From positions 36,191,530 to 36,255,529 of the forward strand of contig JAJLRJ010000004.1 of the NCBI GenBank assembly GCA_024195265.1: a DNA stretch of 64,000 nucleotides, written 5' to 3'. The notes beneath the pieces are model-generated. The model did no database searches. It was not told the origin of the DNA and saw nothing but the letters and a program-made list of their open reading frames with translations. Positions within the stretch are counted from its first letter, which is position 1. Every line of letters starts with the position of its first letter. The DNA is from Dendrophyllia cribrosa (taxonomy: Eukaryota > Cnidaria > Anthozoa > Scleractinia > Dendrophylliidae). A program made the position numbers and the translations under genes. Shown here one piece after another: positions 32,401 through 47,617 of the stretch.

Positions 32401-35400
32401 TTGATGTTACATCAAAAGTCACATAGGACCTTATTCCACACACCCCCGTGAAATTCAGACTGTAGATTGTTTCGCATCTTAAGTCTTGCTAAAAAAAAAA
32501 GAGTTTAGCTTGGAGTGGCTAAGTAGGGACCGGGACCAAATGCCCTGGTTGTCACGCACAAAGTGCTACTTGTTTTCATTGACACAGTTGCTCTAAAGTT
32601 TAATGACAACCCTGGGTTAGTGTTTTGAACTCAGATTTTGAGGTCAGATAGGTGTTAAATTTGTGGTATTCTTTTCAACAGGGAGCTTTGGTAAGTCTCT
32701 GTGAAGATGATTACGTTCATTTGTGGAATTTACGACAAGCAGAGCCTGCTCTTGTTCAGTCATTAAGATTTAATAGGGAAAAGTAAGTTTTTTGTATAAT
32801 ACCACAAAATACATGTATATGTAGGCTATTTGTGTCAGTGGTAAATCAACCAAAATTTTGATTATTTATTTTGTGAATGTGATTTACTTCATGGGAGGGA
32901 GTGGGGAATTTGTTGTTTATTGTGATCCAGTAGCACTGTTTTGACTGAGTTATTATTGTTATTATCAATATTTCCTGTTCTTGCACAGTTGTACAATAAA
33001 TGATTGCTGATTATTATTCAATCTTTGTGTTTGTAGATTAACTTGCATGCACCTGCCGTTCTCGTCCAAGTGGCTTTATGTTGGTACACAAAGAGGGAAT
33101 ATCCATGTTGTAAATGTTGAGAGTTTCCAGTTATCAGGGTACACAATAAATTGGAATAAAGTAATAGAAATGTAAGTATTCTGTGAGTGATATAACATAG
33201 ATCAGTTTTTATTTGGCTGTCAAAAGTGATCACAGCCAAACCTCTCTAAATATACCATCATTGTTCGCTCTTGGACAGAATATTCTACCTATTGTGCTTG
33301 GAGAAGTTTCAACAAAAGGATTTGTAAGGCGAACACCTCCATAAGGCAGACATCAGTCATTAGCTGGTCCCCACCTACAGTAACTGTATTTGTTTGTCGG
33401 TACATGAAATTAAACTCTCTACAAGGCAGGCACCTCTCTAAGGCAGACAGCTAGAGCTGGTCCTGCAGAGGGTGTCCAGCTTAGACAGATTCACTATACA
33501 GGGTACACCCTTTATTCTTTTAGAATTTATTTAATGATTTTTAACCCGTGAATACATGAAAGCGTAATAAACGGGTTGTCAGTTACGGTGGCTTATTATT
33601 ATTTTTAATTCACTTACTCACTTGCTCATTTCATCACTCAGCTGTAAACTTAGTGACAAAATGCTTTGTTATGAATGCGTTTCATAACTAGAACAACATG
33701 AATCCAGTGATAACAATACCTAATTTGTTGTAAATGAATATATAATCAACTACAATAAGCTTAAAGATGTTTCGCATTTGGAGTCTTTAATGCAACATTC
33801 AAATTGATCTAAAAGGATTTTTCAACCGAGACATGCGTTTTGATGCGTATCTACCTTGAAATAATAAAATTTTAATTAGTCTCAATTGAGTATGTGTTCC
33901 ACGATGGTTGAGTGGTTTGAGGTTTCGGCTTTGTCCCGGGGATGGCAGTTGGGAGGCACAAGTTCAAGTCACGTTCAGGACCTTTGTTTTTCTTTGGACT
34001 GGACATTATGAAAGTGATGTACTGTTTTTTTTTTTGCGTTTGTCCAAACATCCTTACGTTTAATTTTAAAAATATATCAAACCGTGTCAGTGTGAAAACA
34101 TAAGCAATATTGTGTTACACGTTAGCATTTCTTATTCACGGGTTGGCTCTTAGGAGCCTTTGATTTTTGTTTTGTTTTGTTCTTTAGAAAATGTAAAACT
34201 CACCCAGGTCCCGTTGTACATATTAGTGGTAATCCAGTGGACCCTAATAAGGTAAGAGTGCACACACTTTGTCGTCATTTTCATCATCATCATCATCATC
34301 ATCATTATTGTAATCACATTCTATCATTCCTCGTGAAGCAAGGGCCGAAGGCCCGAGCGCAGCGAGGTTTATAAATTTGTCGGCCCTCGGGAGCTAAGCC
34401 GCGCCAATTTGAGTGAAAAATATATTTATATATATATATATATATATTTATATACTTGATGGTGTCCGGCAGTTGCCTGGCAACAAAAATCGCGACCGCT
34501 GACAATGGCGCACTCTCATGTTTATCCGTGTTTATACATGCCGACGGGTTTATCCTTACTCATCGTCGGTGAAATACGACCAATTTCTGATGCAAATCAG
34601 AAAGAACAACAACGCTGGATTCAACAAGTGGCTGGAAATCCTTGCCCGAGACAATTAACCACCGAAACTCCGCTGGAGCGAGAACGGCGACTTGAAATTC
34701 AGCGCGATCGAGCAACACACACCCTTTGAGTACGTTCAAACGCTTTGAGAAAATGCTGCCATTAGAATTCTGAACGAAACCGATCAGGAGAGGCGACACC
34801 GACTGGAAGTGTTGGACAAAAAGATTCTGTTTATAAACGCAACGATAGGCGGCAAGATTACATGATCAGCTAAATACTCGTGACGAATATCTTTCATACG
34901 GTAGGGAAAAGCAAACATGGATTACAGGAAAGGCTCAGAGAAGAAGAACGATTAAGAAATCTAGCTCAAATCACCGCACTTTAATCCGCTCTCCAATGCT
35001 CTCCAATTCAAACAACCTACATTTAAAGGCAAGTAAGCTTAAGCTTCAAAAAATAAGATTTTAAGTAGCTAAACAACTGACAGGCAGATGATAAGAGGAT
35101 ATTTTTTGCAATATAATATATTAGTACTCGAACACTGGAAACTATTCTCTAAGTACATACTGTAAATTGATGTTTATTAAAATTCTCACTAAGGTCACTA
35201 ATAAAGCTTACAAGACACGACATTGTATGACAATGCTACATTTTAATTACTATTATTTATGGTATGTTAGAATGTTTTACTATTCTATGTTACTGTAGTC
35301 TCACTGCTGTTTTTCAGTAAGATTAAATTATTATTTTTACTACAACTGCACCACCATTGAGTTGTTATTTTTTGTGCAACATCACTCTTCAGCAACAGTA

Positions 35401-36115
35401 AACTCCTGCGATCTCAACCATTCAAGATAAAATAAACATTCAAAATAAACAGAACACCACTGCATATTGTCGTGGACCCATGTCTACAACAGTACTATAA
35501 ATTCACTTTTAGCAAACCAATTTTCCTTCTGACAAAAATTAATGAAGATGGGTTGAGGGGTGGGGGGGGGGGGGGGGAGGGAAGGGCCTGTGGATCTTTT
35601 GGTACCCAGTCCCATAGCAGTTACAGCGACCCACAGCTCAAAACCCAAAACTGACCAGTACCAGCTCCCATTTATTTTTTTTAGGAATGCAGGGAACTAA
35701 GTACAAGTTAAATGGAAGCGACTAGGAACGAAAATGTCTCAACTTTAAATTTCGGGGCCATTGCTGGCATGTAACTCAACCTCTTCAGTCAAATCACAAA
35801 TTCCATCTCTCTCTCTGCCACATTGCTAAAATTTTGCAGTGCATCCTTCCCTGAGCTTCGTGAGGTTCTGCGAGACACGTATTTCTAGTATGTAATTTAT
35901 TTCTGCTGTTTCCGTAATCGGCTTTTACAGAGTGGGGTGGTTAGACCAACGCCCAACCTGGAGGACCAGGTTTTTCTGTCAGGGTTTTCCTTCCCTTAGT
36001 CACAGGTTCCTGTGATGTGTAAAATTACCATTATTTCCTCAAATAATAGCCAGGGTGATTATTGTTTTTTCACTCCAAAAGGGGGCGATTATTTGAGGGA
36101 AGGGGCTGATTAATC

Positions 36116-36152
<37 letters not shown>

Positions 36153-39100
36153 CGATTATTTCAAATATTGCTCGCTGGAAGTGCTAACGTGCTAATGTGC
36201 TAACTCAAGGGATGGCTATATACTATTAGAGGGCTGGAAATACGGTAAGTATAATGGTGTAGCCAATTCACAAGTAGCAATAAATTAACTGAAATGTGTA
36301 CTACCATGGCAACAGAATTTGTCATGGAATGTTGTACCTGTAGGGTTTTAACAAAGTTTGTTAACTTTGTGGAATTTGGACCTGTTTACAATGTAGTAGC
36401 ATGCCAATTTGGATACGCTAGAGATTGTACAGGGAAGGTGGTGTTACTGTAGATGTTGATGAAGTGCTTTTTTTCCATTCAGTTACTTTTAGGTTTTGAA
36501 TCCGGAACAGTTGTTGTTTGGTCCCTAAGAGGGAGAATAGTGGAACAGAGATGTATTTGTCCTCAGGTAACAAGGATAGGGCTTCAGTGCTCGGTCTTAA
36601 TTTCCCCTTCGTTATGAACATTATTTTATCCAATTATAGTTACTGTACTTAAAATCTACAAGTATATTCAGTGCTGGAAATACATATAACACTCCGACCA
36701 AAAGCCTACAATGTCTAACTAATTTTACATTAGTTATACTTGGACATGATGTCTGATGAGCACAAAAAGGAATTGGGGTTTGTCTTGAAAGATGCATTTG
36801 ATTCCAAAAACATTAAAAAAAGAATTTATGCCGTTTGTCCCATTTTGTGTGTATAAGGCTCTTTTGATTCAAGAAAATAAAAAAAGGCCATGTGATTTAA
36901 AATCACCCTATGGTGTTAAATAATCTAACAAGAGGCTGCAAGCAGCCTATACTCATGTGCATGTGTAAGAAAGTTTTATGATTTATTTTAAACATGATAA
37001 GAAGATGTCTGACATGGAGAAGAGTTACTCCTTTCATTCAGTCATCATTTCTGCAAACCACGTTGTTTAATTATACTATTGAATGTTTTGTAAATGAAGG
37101 CTGTACCACAATGAAGCCAGTGATTCTTCTAAGTCTTATATATACCTAACGTGAACAGTGGTAATGTAAGTAGGGTTGTAGGAGATGCTGTCGTGACACT
37201 TCAGTAACGCTGTTTTTTTACCGGAAGGTGGAGTAGCCGGAAGTCACTAAACAGGAAGTCTATGAACTGGATGTGCACAATTTTATGTGTGCATAAATTT
37301 GCATGCAAAATGGTGACACCAAAAAAAAAAATAATAATAAGAAAAATAAAAATAAGAAAAACGGAGCCCATTTTACAACTCATGCCGCTACGCGCATGAG
37401 TAATTAGGCTTGGGTTTCCAAATCACTGTCACACCCTAAGAGTGATCAGCATCAAATTTCTCCTTGTAATATTAATGCCTTATCAATCAAAAAGGTCATG
37501 AGAATTAAGGACTTGATTACATAAGATGAGTTCTCTTGATATCCAAACAACTTCTTCCCACTACTTCTATAGGAAATGTATAGGACTAGAAATGAGAATT
37601 TAAATTTTGATGTTAGGGCTTAAAAGGTTAGCTCACCTGATCTTAATTAGCATAGATTTTGGCCATTTTATTCCAGGTTCCTTTTGTCTGTATTTAATGA
37701 TTGGTTTGAGAAGCTATATCAAACACTCGAAAGGGTGTTTCATCAAATATCCAAACACCTCAAAGTCAGTTAAAAATAACTTGGCTTCACCTTGTTTTTT
37801 TAACCCACTTATTGGTGTTTGGAAATCCTGATAAAGCACTCTTCCTCGTGTTTGATATTCTAAATCATCATTTCTGTGTTACATATAAATTCCTTTCCAA
37901 CAGTCTGTTATTTCTGCGCACTGGTTAAATGATGGAAAACAGTTTATGTGCTCTCATGCGGATGGCACTCTGACAATATGGAGTCTGAAAGGCGGAGACA
38001 AGCCAGTGGAAACATTAAGACCTCACTGTGAGTCCTTCTTTTTAAAAATTGTAAAATCCCCCATCTTTATAGGGGGTTGGGAAATAGGGAGCAAGCTGGG
38101 GGATAATTATGGACATCCCACAGGATTTACATGATAGACAAATTCGGCTAACGCATTGTTGTACCCAATTCAAACCTTTTGGGATTAGAACTCTTTGTTT
38201 GTCATATTTCCATATCAATGAAGCATTGACGCGGAAATTATGTGGAAATATTGTGAACAAAGAATCTTATTCCCAGAAGGTTTGAATTGGGTACAACAAT
38301 GCATCAGCCGAATTTCTCTATTGTGCTTTTGTAGTCAATTTGTATGTGCAGTCAGTGAATGAGGGTTTGCAATAGACTTAATGAGGGTCAAGATTATCGA
38401 GTTAAACGGGCTTTTTCAGGAGGATTTGGTGGCTTTTTGGTCAAAACTCTGCTAAAATTACTTAATATAAGTACCTTCAATCATCAAGCACAAAAGTTTC
38501 ATTGAACCTAAAAAAGAAGATACAAAGTGAATTCTAAAAGGGAGAACAGACCACAGCCATTTTTATCTATTTTTCAAAGACATAAGGGGAAGAACTTAAT
38601 AAATTTACCCTACATTTTTCAAGTTGCAATCCTTTTCCATCTTGGCCATCCGCTGATAAAAACACATTAATGAATTCAGTACACTAAAACATGTATAACT
38701 AGACCATTATCTTTAGATTTCCTTTGATACAAATATTTCTTTTGCCTATTCAAAGTGGTACAAAAATCTGTCCATAACCCCTTTACAGTACGACGCGCTT
38801 TACCTTGAGCACCCAACAAACTTTTTCACAAGTTAGCCAATCAGAGAGCTCGAATTCAATTCTCTCAAAGTTGAGCACGATGGCATGTGATCTTGTCGCT
38901 TCGTGTTTATCACAGGAGTGTAAAAAGACTTTGTTCACTTTATTGCTTCACACCTATCCCCAGTTTCGAAAATAATTATATATGAATTAGCTGGACGGTG
39001 AAACTCACGGTAAGGTGCATTGCACAATAAGACCCTTGAGTTGATAAGGGGAAGTTCAGGGCACAAATATATAGCACGTAATAAGATTTACATGAATAAA

Positions 39101-40067
39101 CATCAATTTACATGTAATTAAATTAATTTATATTCATGAACTTTTCATAACTTATCATTACATTTACATATTAAATTTTTACCAAATGTCAGGGGACTAA
39201 GAATTATGTCATGGCACTTAACATACAGCGTACTGGCATAGCTGGAATGATACCAAAATCAAATTGTTTAAAAAACCCAACAAAATGTTGACTAAATAAC
39301 CTATTATTTTATATCATTTTGCTGTGTTTAATATTCAGTTGAACCTCTTTAATATGGACACCAAGGGACAGTCCAAAGTGTCTGTATTACAGAGTAGGGC
39401 TCGAAATTGCACCAGTATCGGGCGCATTTGCGACTAAAGATTTTGCTTTTGTGACTAAAATTTGTCTATTGGTCATGATTTTGCGACTGTTTTACGGCCT
39501 AGCTAATAAAGGAATTATATTCAACAATCTTGTGTCTTACTTGTAACTGGTAGTTGTCATTTTATCCGAAAAATCCTGCAAAATTCACGTTGAATGTTGT
39601 GTGACTTAATTGCGATTTCATGCTCCATTAATGTGGTTTCCAAGAAGTGTATCACGGCCGCACTTTTTCATACTTTCTTGGAAATTTCTCGTTTCATTTC
39701 TGGTTCCGGTAGTAGTAGTTTTAGTTAGTTTTTTTTTTGCAACTAAAATTTTTGAACTTTTGCGACTTAATTTTAGGAATTATTCACAAATTGCAATTGA
39801 GTTTTTTTTAATTTCGAGCCCTGCAGAGGTGTCTGTATTATACACTCAGGCAGGGATTGTATGAATTTTTGCATCTTTGGGACCAAGTGAACTGAGTGTC
39901 CATAATAGAGAGGTGTCCATATTATGGAGGTGTCTGTAGGGAGAGATTCAACTGTATTTTTTACTGCAGCACTTTTAATTTATCATTAACTTTTTTTCAG
40001 ACAAATCAGACAAAGGAAGACCTTGTCAACCAGTTTACAAGGTCCAGTGGTTAGCTGTAAGCTCTGG
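26408..40067 (+). CDS. STXBP5: Tomosyn exons 1-9 (first propeller, residues 1-293)
   Basis: Coding exons: 26408..26530, 26667..26764, 27365..27446, 32682..32782, 33037..33171, 34188..34251, 36483..36566, 37904..38027 and 40001..40067. All introns are GT-AG; the phases after exons 1-9 are 0,2,0,2,2,0,0,1,2. Exon 3 is small (82 nt) and sits before a 5.2-kb intron. It was recognised by its ILGQPGVECHIQHESG reading, which bridges exons 2 and 4 exactly as in other tomosyns. Exon 5 encodes the strongly conserved LPFSSKWLYVGTQRGNIHVV blade. Confidence 0.9.
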
Positions 40068-43000
40068 GTATGTATCTTGTTTTACATGTAGCTGCTCAGA
40101 AAAATTCAATGACAGTATTGCCATCTTGCTGCTTTATACCAGGAAAACTGGAGATGTTGAGCCCCAGCTTAATAGGCCACTTGGCTGGTCAAGAAACTAA
40201 ACACTTAATTAATTTTAGAACCTTAAGGTGATATCCTATAAATTAAATGAGATGAACGATTTGTTTGAAACTTTCCCTGATTGTTCCCTACCAAGCATTG
40301 GACTAATACATTGTACATGTACTTGCAAGGTTACACTCAAGGAGTTTGACCATGTTTTGCATAAAGCCCTGTTAGCACTCAGTTTTAATACAAAGAACCC
40401 AAACCTTTATACCAATTTAAAACTTATACACTGTAACATGGAGAAACAGATAAAATTATAATTGCATTGACAGAGTAAAAATTAGATGCGATATGGCACA
40501 TATGCAAAATGACTGATGTTTATAAATGCAAATTACCCACAGTACCATTTCGCTTCACGAAACTACCAGTACATGTAGTTGTGTGATACTAGTTGAACCT
40601 TTCAGTTTCAGCATATTTTTATGGCTCAATACCCTGAAAGGTTTCAATGAGAATAACTCTTAACGTGGTCATTCTCAATTCAAACACCCCCCCCCCCCCC
40701 CCCCCCCCCCCTCCACCCCCAGGGGAGTAATGATAATGTACACCTTTTTAGTGATACCTTTTTTTCCTGTGAGCGATCAAGATTGAATCAAATCATTTTC
40801 TGCTCCAATTTCAGGGATCCTTTTATCTTATTCTCGGGGGGAACATCCAGCAGTAAGAAGAAAGGGCTGACATTAATGCAGGGCAGTCGATCATTAAGAG
40901 TTTTGTGCACAGATACTGTGGTAGACTTTGTATGTATTACATCAACGCCATGGGGAGAAGGTAAGAAACGTTAATAATAAGGCATCATTCACCCACCACA
41001 GGTTGTTAAGCCATCTGCCATACCCTGACACTATCTTGTCTTGATTATTGTGTGGTTCCAGAAAATACCCCTCTCAAGTTTTCCATATCCTTGCCCACCC
41101 AAAACTTTGGCTTTTGACACTCGCCCTCCGTCCCTCGGAATTTCCAATAACCTTCCATGGGGGAGGTATGGATATTTTCTGGAACATTCACAGATTGTCA
41201 GAGTTGGTTAAAAATTATTCTGATCACAGAGAATTACTAAATTTCATTTACCTTTATTAAGTTGTTTATCTTTAACTCATTATATGCACATACTGTATGC
41301 CGTAATGTTAAAAGTGGATTGCAATAATTTAGCATGCAAAAAATGCAGTTTTACTTTATTCTGTTGCTTCATTGACTCGTCATGTGACTTTACAGTTTTA
41401 CATTAACTTGGGCAGAATCACGAAGTGACAGAGCCCAATGTGGAATATATTTTTCCGACACTGTCATGATAAAGCTGTAGTGTTGTCTCAAAAATAAATT
41501 AGTTTAGAATCATTAATTTTTATTTTTTTTTTTATTTTTAGTTTTATTATTTTCTACAAGACAGTTACTTACAGAAATATTGTATAATAACCTTGTTAGT
41601 AGGTTACAAAGATAATTAGAATCATTAATACTAACAGTGAACTCTCTCAAAGTGGACACCTCTGTAAGACGGACACCTCTAAAACAGACGCCTCTGTAAG
41701 ACAGACACCTTTGTAAGAGGAACACCTCTGTAAGATGAACACGTCTGTAAGGTGGACACCTCTGTAAGACAGACACCATTGTAAGAGAAACACCTCTGTA
41801 AGATGAATGCCTCTCTTAGATGGACACCTTTGTAAGACAGACACCTCTAAGATGGACACCTCTGTAAGACAGACACCTTTGTAAGAGGGACACCTCTCTA
41901 AGAGGGACACCTCTGTAAGATAGACACCCTTGTAAGACGGACACCTCTAAGTCCGACATCAGTGCTAATTAAAATTAAATTTTACACTGTAACTCTCAAT
42001 AAGGCAGACACCTCTCTGCGGCAGACAGCTATAGCTGGTCCTGGGGGGGTCGGCTTAGACAGAGTCACTGATTGTACCTTTGCCATCATTCACAGATGTA
42101 CAAGATCCAAAAGCTGTTGTAGTTTTAACCCCAGTGAAGCTCCAGGTGTTTGACCTACTTTCATCCTCTGCAAAGTATGTTACAGTTGGATAGTCAAGAG
42201 CAGTTTTCAATTAAGTGTCGAAGGCTGGCCACTTGTGCCACTTTCTCAAGCAATCTGAAGTAAAACCAAAACCAATCATGACTTGTTTGCACTTGTTTTA
42301 CCATGATTAGTGCCAGCTACACGCATTTGCTTCAAATTCTGATTGGTTCGTTGGTCTGCATCTATTGTGATTGCAGGGTTTGCATGAGCCAGGATTTGAT
42401 GAGTGGAGGCCAATTTGTCCCTTCAGCAAAGGTTTTAGATGACATTTTTCATTTCAGAGGGACAGTAACTGTAAACCCAATGACAACCACCATTTTAAAT
42501 TTTCCCTGAGACACAAACCATTAGAATACATGACGAATTTATGTTTCAGTTTGCAATGCATTATAGGGCGATTTTGAATCGCATCGCTTTTTCTAAATTT
42601 TCTCAATTTGAGAGAGAGCCTTTTACAGGGAAATCAACGGTACAAACAGCAAAAATTGTTTTCTTAATGTTTTTGGAATCAGACTTTCTTGTATCTTTTT
42701 TATTGGCCATTTTCTGAACAGATGTTCAAGGGGACTGATTGTCCCCTTGTTCGTTTTTCTAAGGGACAATGTACGTGTAAATTGCAGTGCGGGATTGGCG
42801 CAATGGCGCGGCCTGGCTCAAACCCTGGTGATTGGCTAAAGTAATTACTTTGGTTTTGGTTTTGCAACACTAAATTGAAAACTGTTCTAAGTATATGGTT
42901 TAGAAATGTTATAAGTAAACTTGTTTGGAAAAAGTGTCACTTATTAATAGGATGTTTTTACCCAGAGGCCTTTAATAAAAAACTGTAAAAAGAACAATAT

Positions 43001-46000
43001 CAGACAAGCTTGGGAAGTTGCTCATTGGCTTTCTTTTAAGAGTTTGCACTTGGGTTATTTTAATAAGAACACTAGTATATAATTTTGTATCAACCAAGTT
43101 TGATTTAATTTAGTAAGTTGGCCACTGTAAACAGATTCAAAAGCTGATGGTTCAATTATTTTATCAGAGCAAATCACTCCCCACCTCGACGCAGCACCAC
43201 CATCAGTTTCTTTAGAAACTAATATCATCTGTTTTTCACATTTAATTCACACATTGACAAAAGATCTGACTCTTGAAGAGGAAGGGCATAATTAAGTGCT
43301 GATTTAACGTGTCTGCAAGACTTCAAGTACATTCATTTACTTTTAACACTGCCATTGCTTTGACTCATCTCAGTTGGTAACAAAACTGGAGGGAGAAATG
43401 ATTCAAGGCTTCCACTGTTCCACGCAGTCATGATTATTGTTATCCTTTCAGGTCAACAACTTTTGAAGTTCCGTACACATTCAACATCCACGAGTCTCCT
43501 GTAACATGCACACAGTTTTATAGTGAATGCCCAAAGGATTTCATAAAGGCTCTGAGTTCTACAGCTAGTGGTCGTTCAAAAAAGAGACAGCTGATGAGGG
43601 AAAACAGTACACCCCAGGTGTGTTAAACAAAGCATACAATGCAGGGATGGCAGAGCATAATTTGAAGTGGGGGGGGGGGGGCTTGAAAAAAAAAATTTAT
43701 TATCGTAGTGAGTGCCGCAGGTGTGAGCATCTAGGGGGTGTAGGGAAAAGCTCCCCCGTAAACATTTTGAAATTTAGAGGCTCGGAAATGCTATTTTTAG
43801 CATTTCTCCACTCAATCAAATATAATGACAGGTGTTTTAAGGGCTTACATCAATATTGGCAAGATTTTTTTGACTTGATACATATAACTTGACATTTATT
43901 CCACCTTTACATACTTTAATGTATTTGTAAGGTTTCTTTCGCTTTTTATTTCTCTTGGTTGTCTCTTCTTTTCTTTTTATTCATTTTTATTTTGCTTGAA
44001 AGTGGGGTTGATAAAGTCCCCTTCAGCTCCCCTGGCTCTGCCATTCCTGCAGTGTTGGTGCTGCCTGATAGTAATATTTTGCAGACAAATACATGTATTT
44101 TTTTTTTAAAGTACACTTTGACCAGCTGTGCAAGTTTTCTTTATATGTGTAATTTATTTCTAAAAAAGAAATGAACACAACACAGGGGGTTTCTCGGTTT
44201 CGATTCATCGTCAAGAAACCCGTGTACAAGGCTGCTAAAATACTTCAAAAATCCTGGCGTATTTTGTTGCATAAAACATGATGAAATGTCTTCGTTTCGT
44301 TTGAACAACAGTTTCGGATTACCAGAAAACAAACATGGCTGCCAATTAATGAAAAGAACCTCTGAAAATGCCAGTTCATTGTTCCATCGCATGACAAAAG
44401 ATTCCATGATTCTTGGAGTATGTTAGCAGCCTTGTTTAGGCGTTTCTATGCCCGGCCTGCCATATTGAAAGCAAAGAAGTCCCTGGGCAGAAGGTTGGAA
44501 AGCAATTGCTTAATGTTTTTGGAGAAATTTAGGGAATTATGCATGCAAGTGTTGAACGTTGTTCAGGGGAAACATCCATCCATCCTTCAGCTGGCACACA
44601 TTAACCCTTTCACCCCCAGAGTCATTTATAGAGACATATGTAGTGTGGTTCTAACTTTTGAGTCTGTTGATGAAATCCTATGGTGTGACCATTCAAATGA
44701 AACCTCTTTAGCGGTACTTTGCATGGTACCATTTGTTCTTACTTTTGAGTCTGTTGATGAAATCCTACGGTGTGACCATTCAAATGAAACCTCTTCAGCA
44801 GTACTTTTGCATGGTACCATTTGTTCTAACTTTTGAGTATGTTGACGAAATCCTATGGTGTGACCATTCAAATGAAACCTCTTCGACAGTTCTTTGGCAT
44901 GGTGCCATTTTTTAAAAATATTTTACAAATTAAATCAAATTTAGGATTTTATGTGAATGTTAACCTTTGGCACTCTTGGGGTTTAAAGGGTTACACAGGT
45001 CTATGGAACCTCCCATAAGTACTCACTCTTAGCTAGGGACAACATATGAGTGTCGGCTAAGAATAGATGTCCACTTATGGGCAGTACATCATGTAGTGTT
45101 GTGTGGACTGTACCTGTTACAAGAGCTATCCCTATGGGAGGTGTGTATTAGCAGAGTTTAAGTGTAGCTGATGTTTTTTTTTAACATTTTGTTTTAAAGC
45201 CATGGCCAATCATTGGAGGAATCCTAGGTGAACCACCAGAGAGTGCCACTGCAGAACTCATAGTCACTGGGTAAGTGTAAGTTGTACAGCTAACATTGAA
45301 TTGTGTCAGGGATGTACGTCATTAAGGGCTGAGGGCTGGGGAATTCCCCCAGCAACTACACTTCTGAGCCCTGGCTACTTTCATAGACAAACAAGGCAAT
45401 GCTACTAATAGAACTGTGTTTTCCCCAGGCTACTTTTTCCATTTCCTCGTGGGTTACTTCAAAAGTTAGTGAGAACCCTGTGTGTTCAACAGAAACAATC
45501 AAAAATACCTACATGTAGTTTTCTTGTACATTTAATATGTTTTGATGATAAATGTACATGTGTTTTTTTTTGTTTGCCATAGTAATGGTATGGTCAGTAG
45601 AACCGTGGCACCAATAAAATAAAATAAAATTTGTGAAAATTTGTTGCAGTCACTCAGATGGGTCAGTGAAGTTTTGGGCTGCATCGTCAGGTAAGCCTTC
45701 CAATGCTAAATTCAGGTCCATGTCGCATTGACTATGTTATCAGTTAATTTTCTTTATTGTGCTTTTGCAATAATTGCAAAATACTGTAGAATATTAATAA
45801 TAATAATTATGAACCTTTTTCTTACTTCTCTCACTTACCTCCTCACAAATTCCTTTTTTTTTTGTCTTCACTCTCTTATCTCCCAGTTCCGCCCCCATTT
45901 CTCTTGGATTTCTTTGCTCCTTGACATCCTCCTCCTTCTCCCTCACTGGACTGGCACCTGGGTTGGGTAATAGCAATGCCACTGGTCAGTTCATGCCACT

Positions 46001-47577
46001 AAAACTAGTGCTTCTTTCAACATTACTATCAACGTTACTATACCCTATGTTAATAATTAAAAGTCAATCAATTAATCAATCAATCAATCAGTCCTTTATT
46101 TAACATGGTCAGTGTCACTTAGCTTATATAAGAGCTAGTTCCAGGTACACCATGAAATAATAAAGATAAAAGATATAAAAAAAACTTCATTAAAACATTA
46201 TCTATGTGCTATGCTTATAATCATTTATGGCCTAATAAAAGTCTATGATGCAAGGTGCTACAATCTGTTGTTGTACAATGCTATGGCTGTTCTAACATTA
46301 ACTATACAATCTATACTCCGCTAACTCCACAAATGAACTGCATGAGATACATGTATAACCAAATGAATTAGGAAACATAGGGTTGTACAACTACTCTTTC
46401 AACCACATCCAAAACCATGCCACATTTGCTCATTGAAGACAAATCTTATGATAACAGGATTTCGTGCCATGGCAGAAGGGACAACCTGCCATGCACTCAG
46501 TGTACATTGGTTGTGCCAGCATTATTTTATTTGTTCTTTGATTTTGCACCCTGTCATCAGCCAGGCCACTGTCTCTGTAAGTCCATATGTTGCATTTCCC
46601 CTTGTTTTCTAACAGCTGTCTTAACATGTCTCTACAAACTGTCAACAAGCAAAATTTTTGAGAAAAACACAAGTTCAACAGAGAACAGTGAAGCCAATGA
46701 TAAAGAGGCACATCCTGAAGGATGCAGTGGAAATAACAGTGAGCATTCCCCTTCATCTATGGTGGACGTTGATTGCTATGCCGTGAACATGGTGGAACTG
46801 TGTGTCCGAAGTCGGACACTCTTGGTGGCTGGCACTAGTCATGTGATAGTTTATCAGTTTAGCACAGTGGAAGAAACATTAGAACTTGTGGTAAGTGATA
46901 CTTTTTGTGTTTGCTTTTTGCAATAAAATCCCAGGTCCTTTTTGTGGCTTTGTTACTATTCAATACAGGGCTGTCATTAAGGGCCATCACCCGTTTATCT
47001 AGCATCTGTTATGGGTGAATACACTTGATGGGATCGACCTTGATGTTACGGGTGATCTTGCCTGTTATAGATTAAATTGACTGACAAAGCAACAAGTTTG
47101 TTACGGGTGTTAAGATCAGAGCAACGCCTGTCTCAAATCTTGATGACAGCCCTGATTACAAGTCAATTCAAATGGACAGACTGCAAATCACAGTAGTTGC
47201 TAAAAATATATATATCTCTGAGTCGTAACTGTTCATCAGTGGGGTGCCTAAAATGTGTGCAATCCTACAATTGGTTTTCGGCTCCATTAAAGTGCATGCT
47301 TTACATTATCAAACACTGCCTGTATAGTTAGCTCAGTTAGTAGCCGAGTGCCAGCCTGCAGAGCGGACAGTCATGGGTTCAAATCCCAGCTGGACAACCA
47401 ACCAGGGTCTTGAAAATAACTGGTGAGATCATTTGGGCTGTGCTCCACATCTTCCCCTTTCAGTTTATTGTGTCATTAGGCAGTGACATTAACATAAGTA
47501 ATCCATTGGCTTTTTCCCTTCACCATAACTATTAACCCTATTCTGCCTGGGCTTTTTTTGGGTTCCTGAGCCTGGGG

Positions 47578-47617
<40 letters not shown>

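Noticed and set aside
41513..41910. Repeat-protein gene on the minus strand
   Set aside because: The peptide repeat is the translation of a degenerate 15-21-bp minisatellite inside a tomosyn intron.
44626..44915. Repeated FESVDEILWCDHSNETS open frames
   Set aside because: Produced by three tandem DNA units on both strands; no splice sites and frame not kept over all units.
47322..47396. A genuine tRNA gene
   Set aside because: The pol III boxes are good, but the acceptor and anticodon arms do not close and the copy continues as a SINE.
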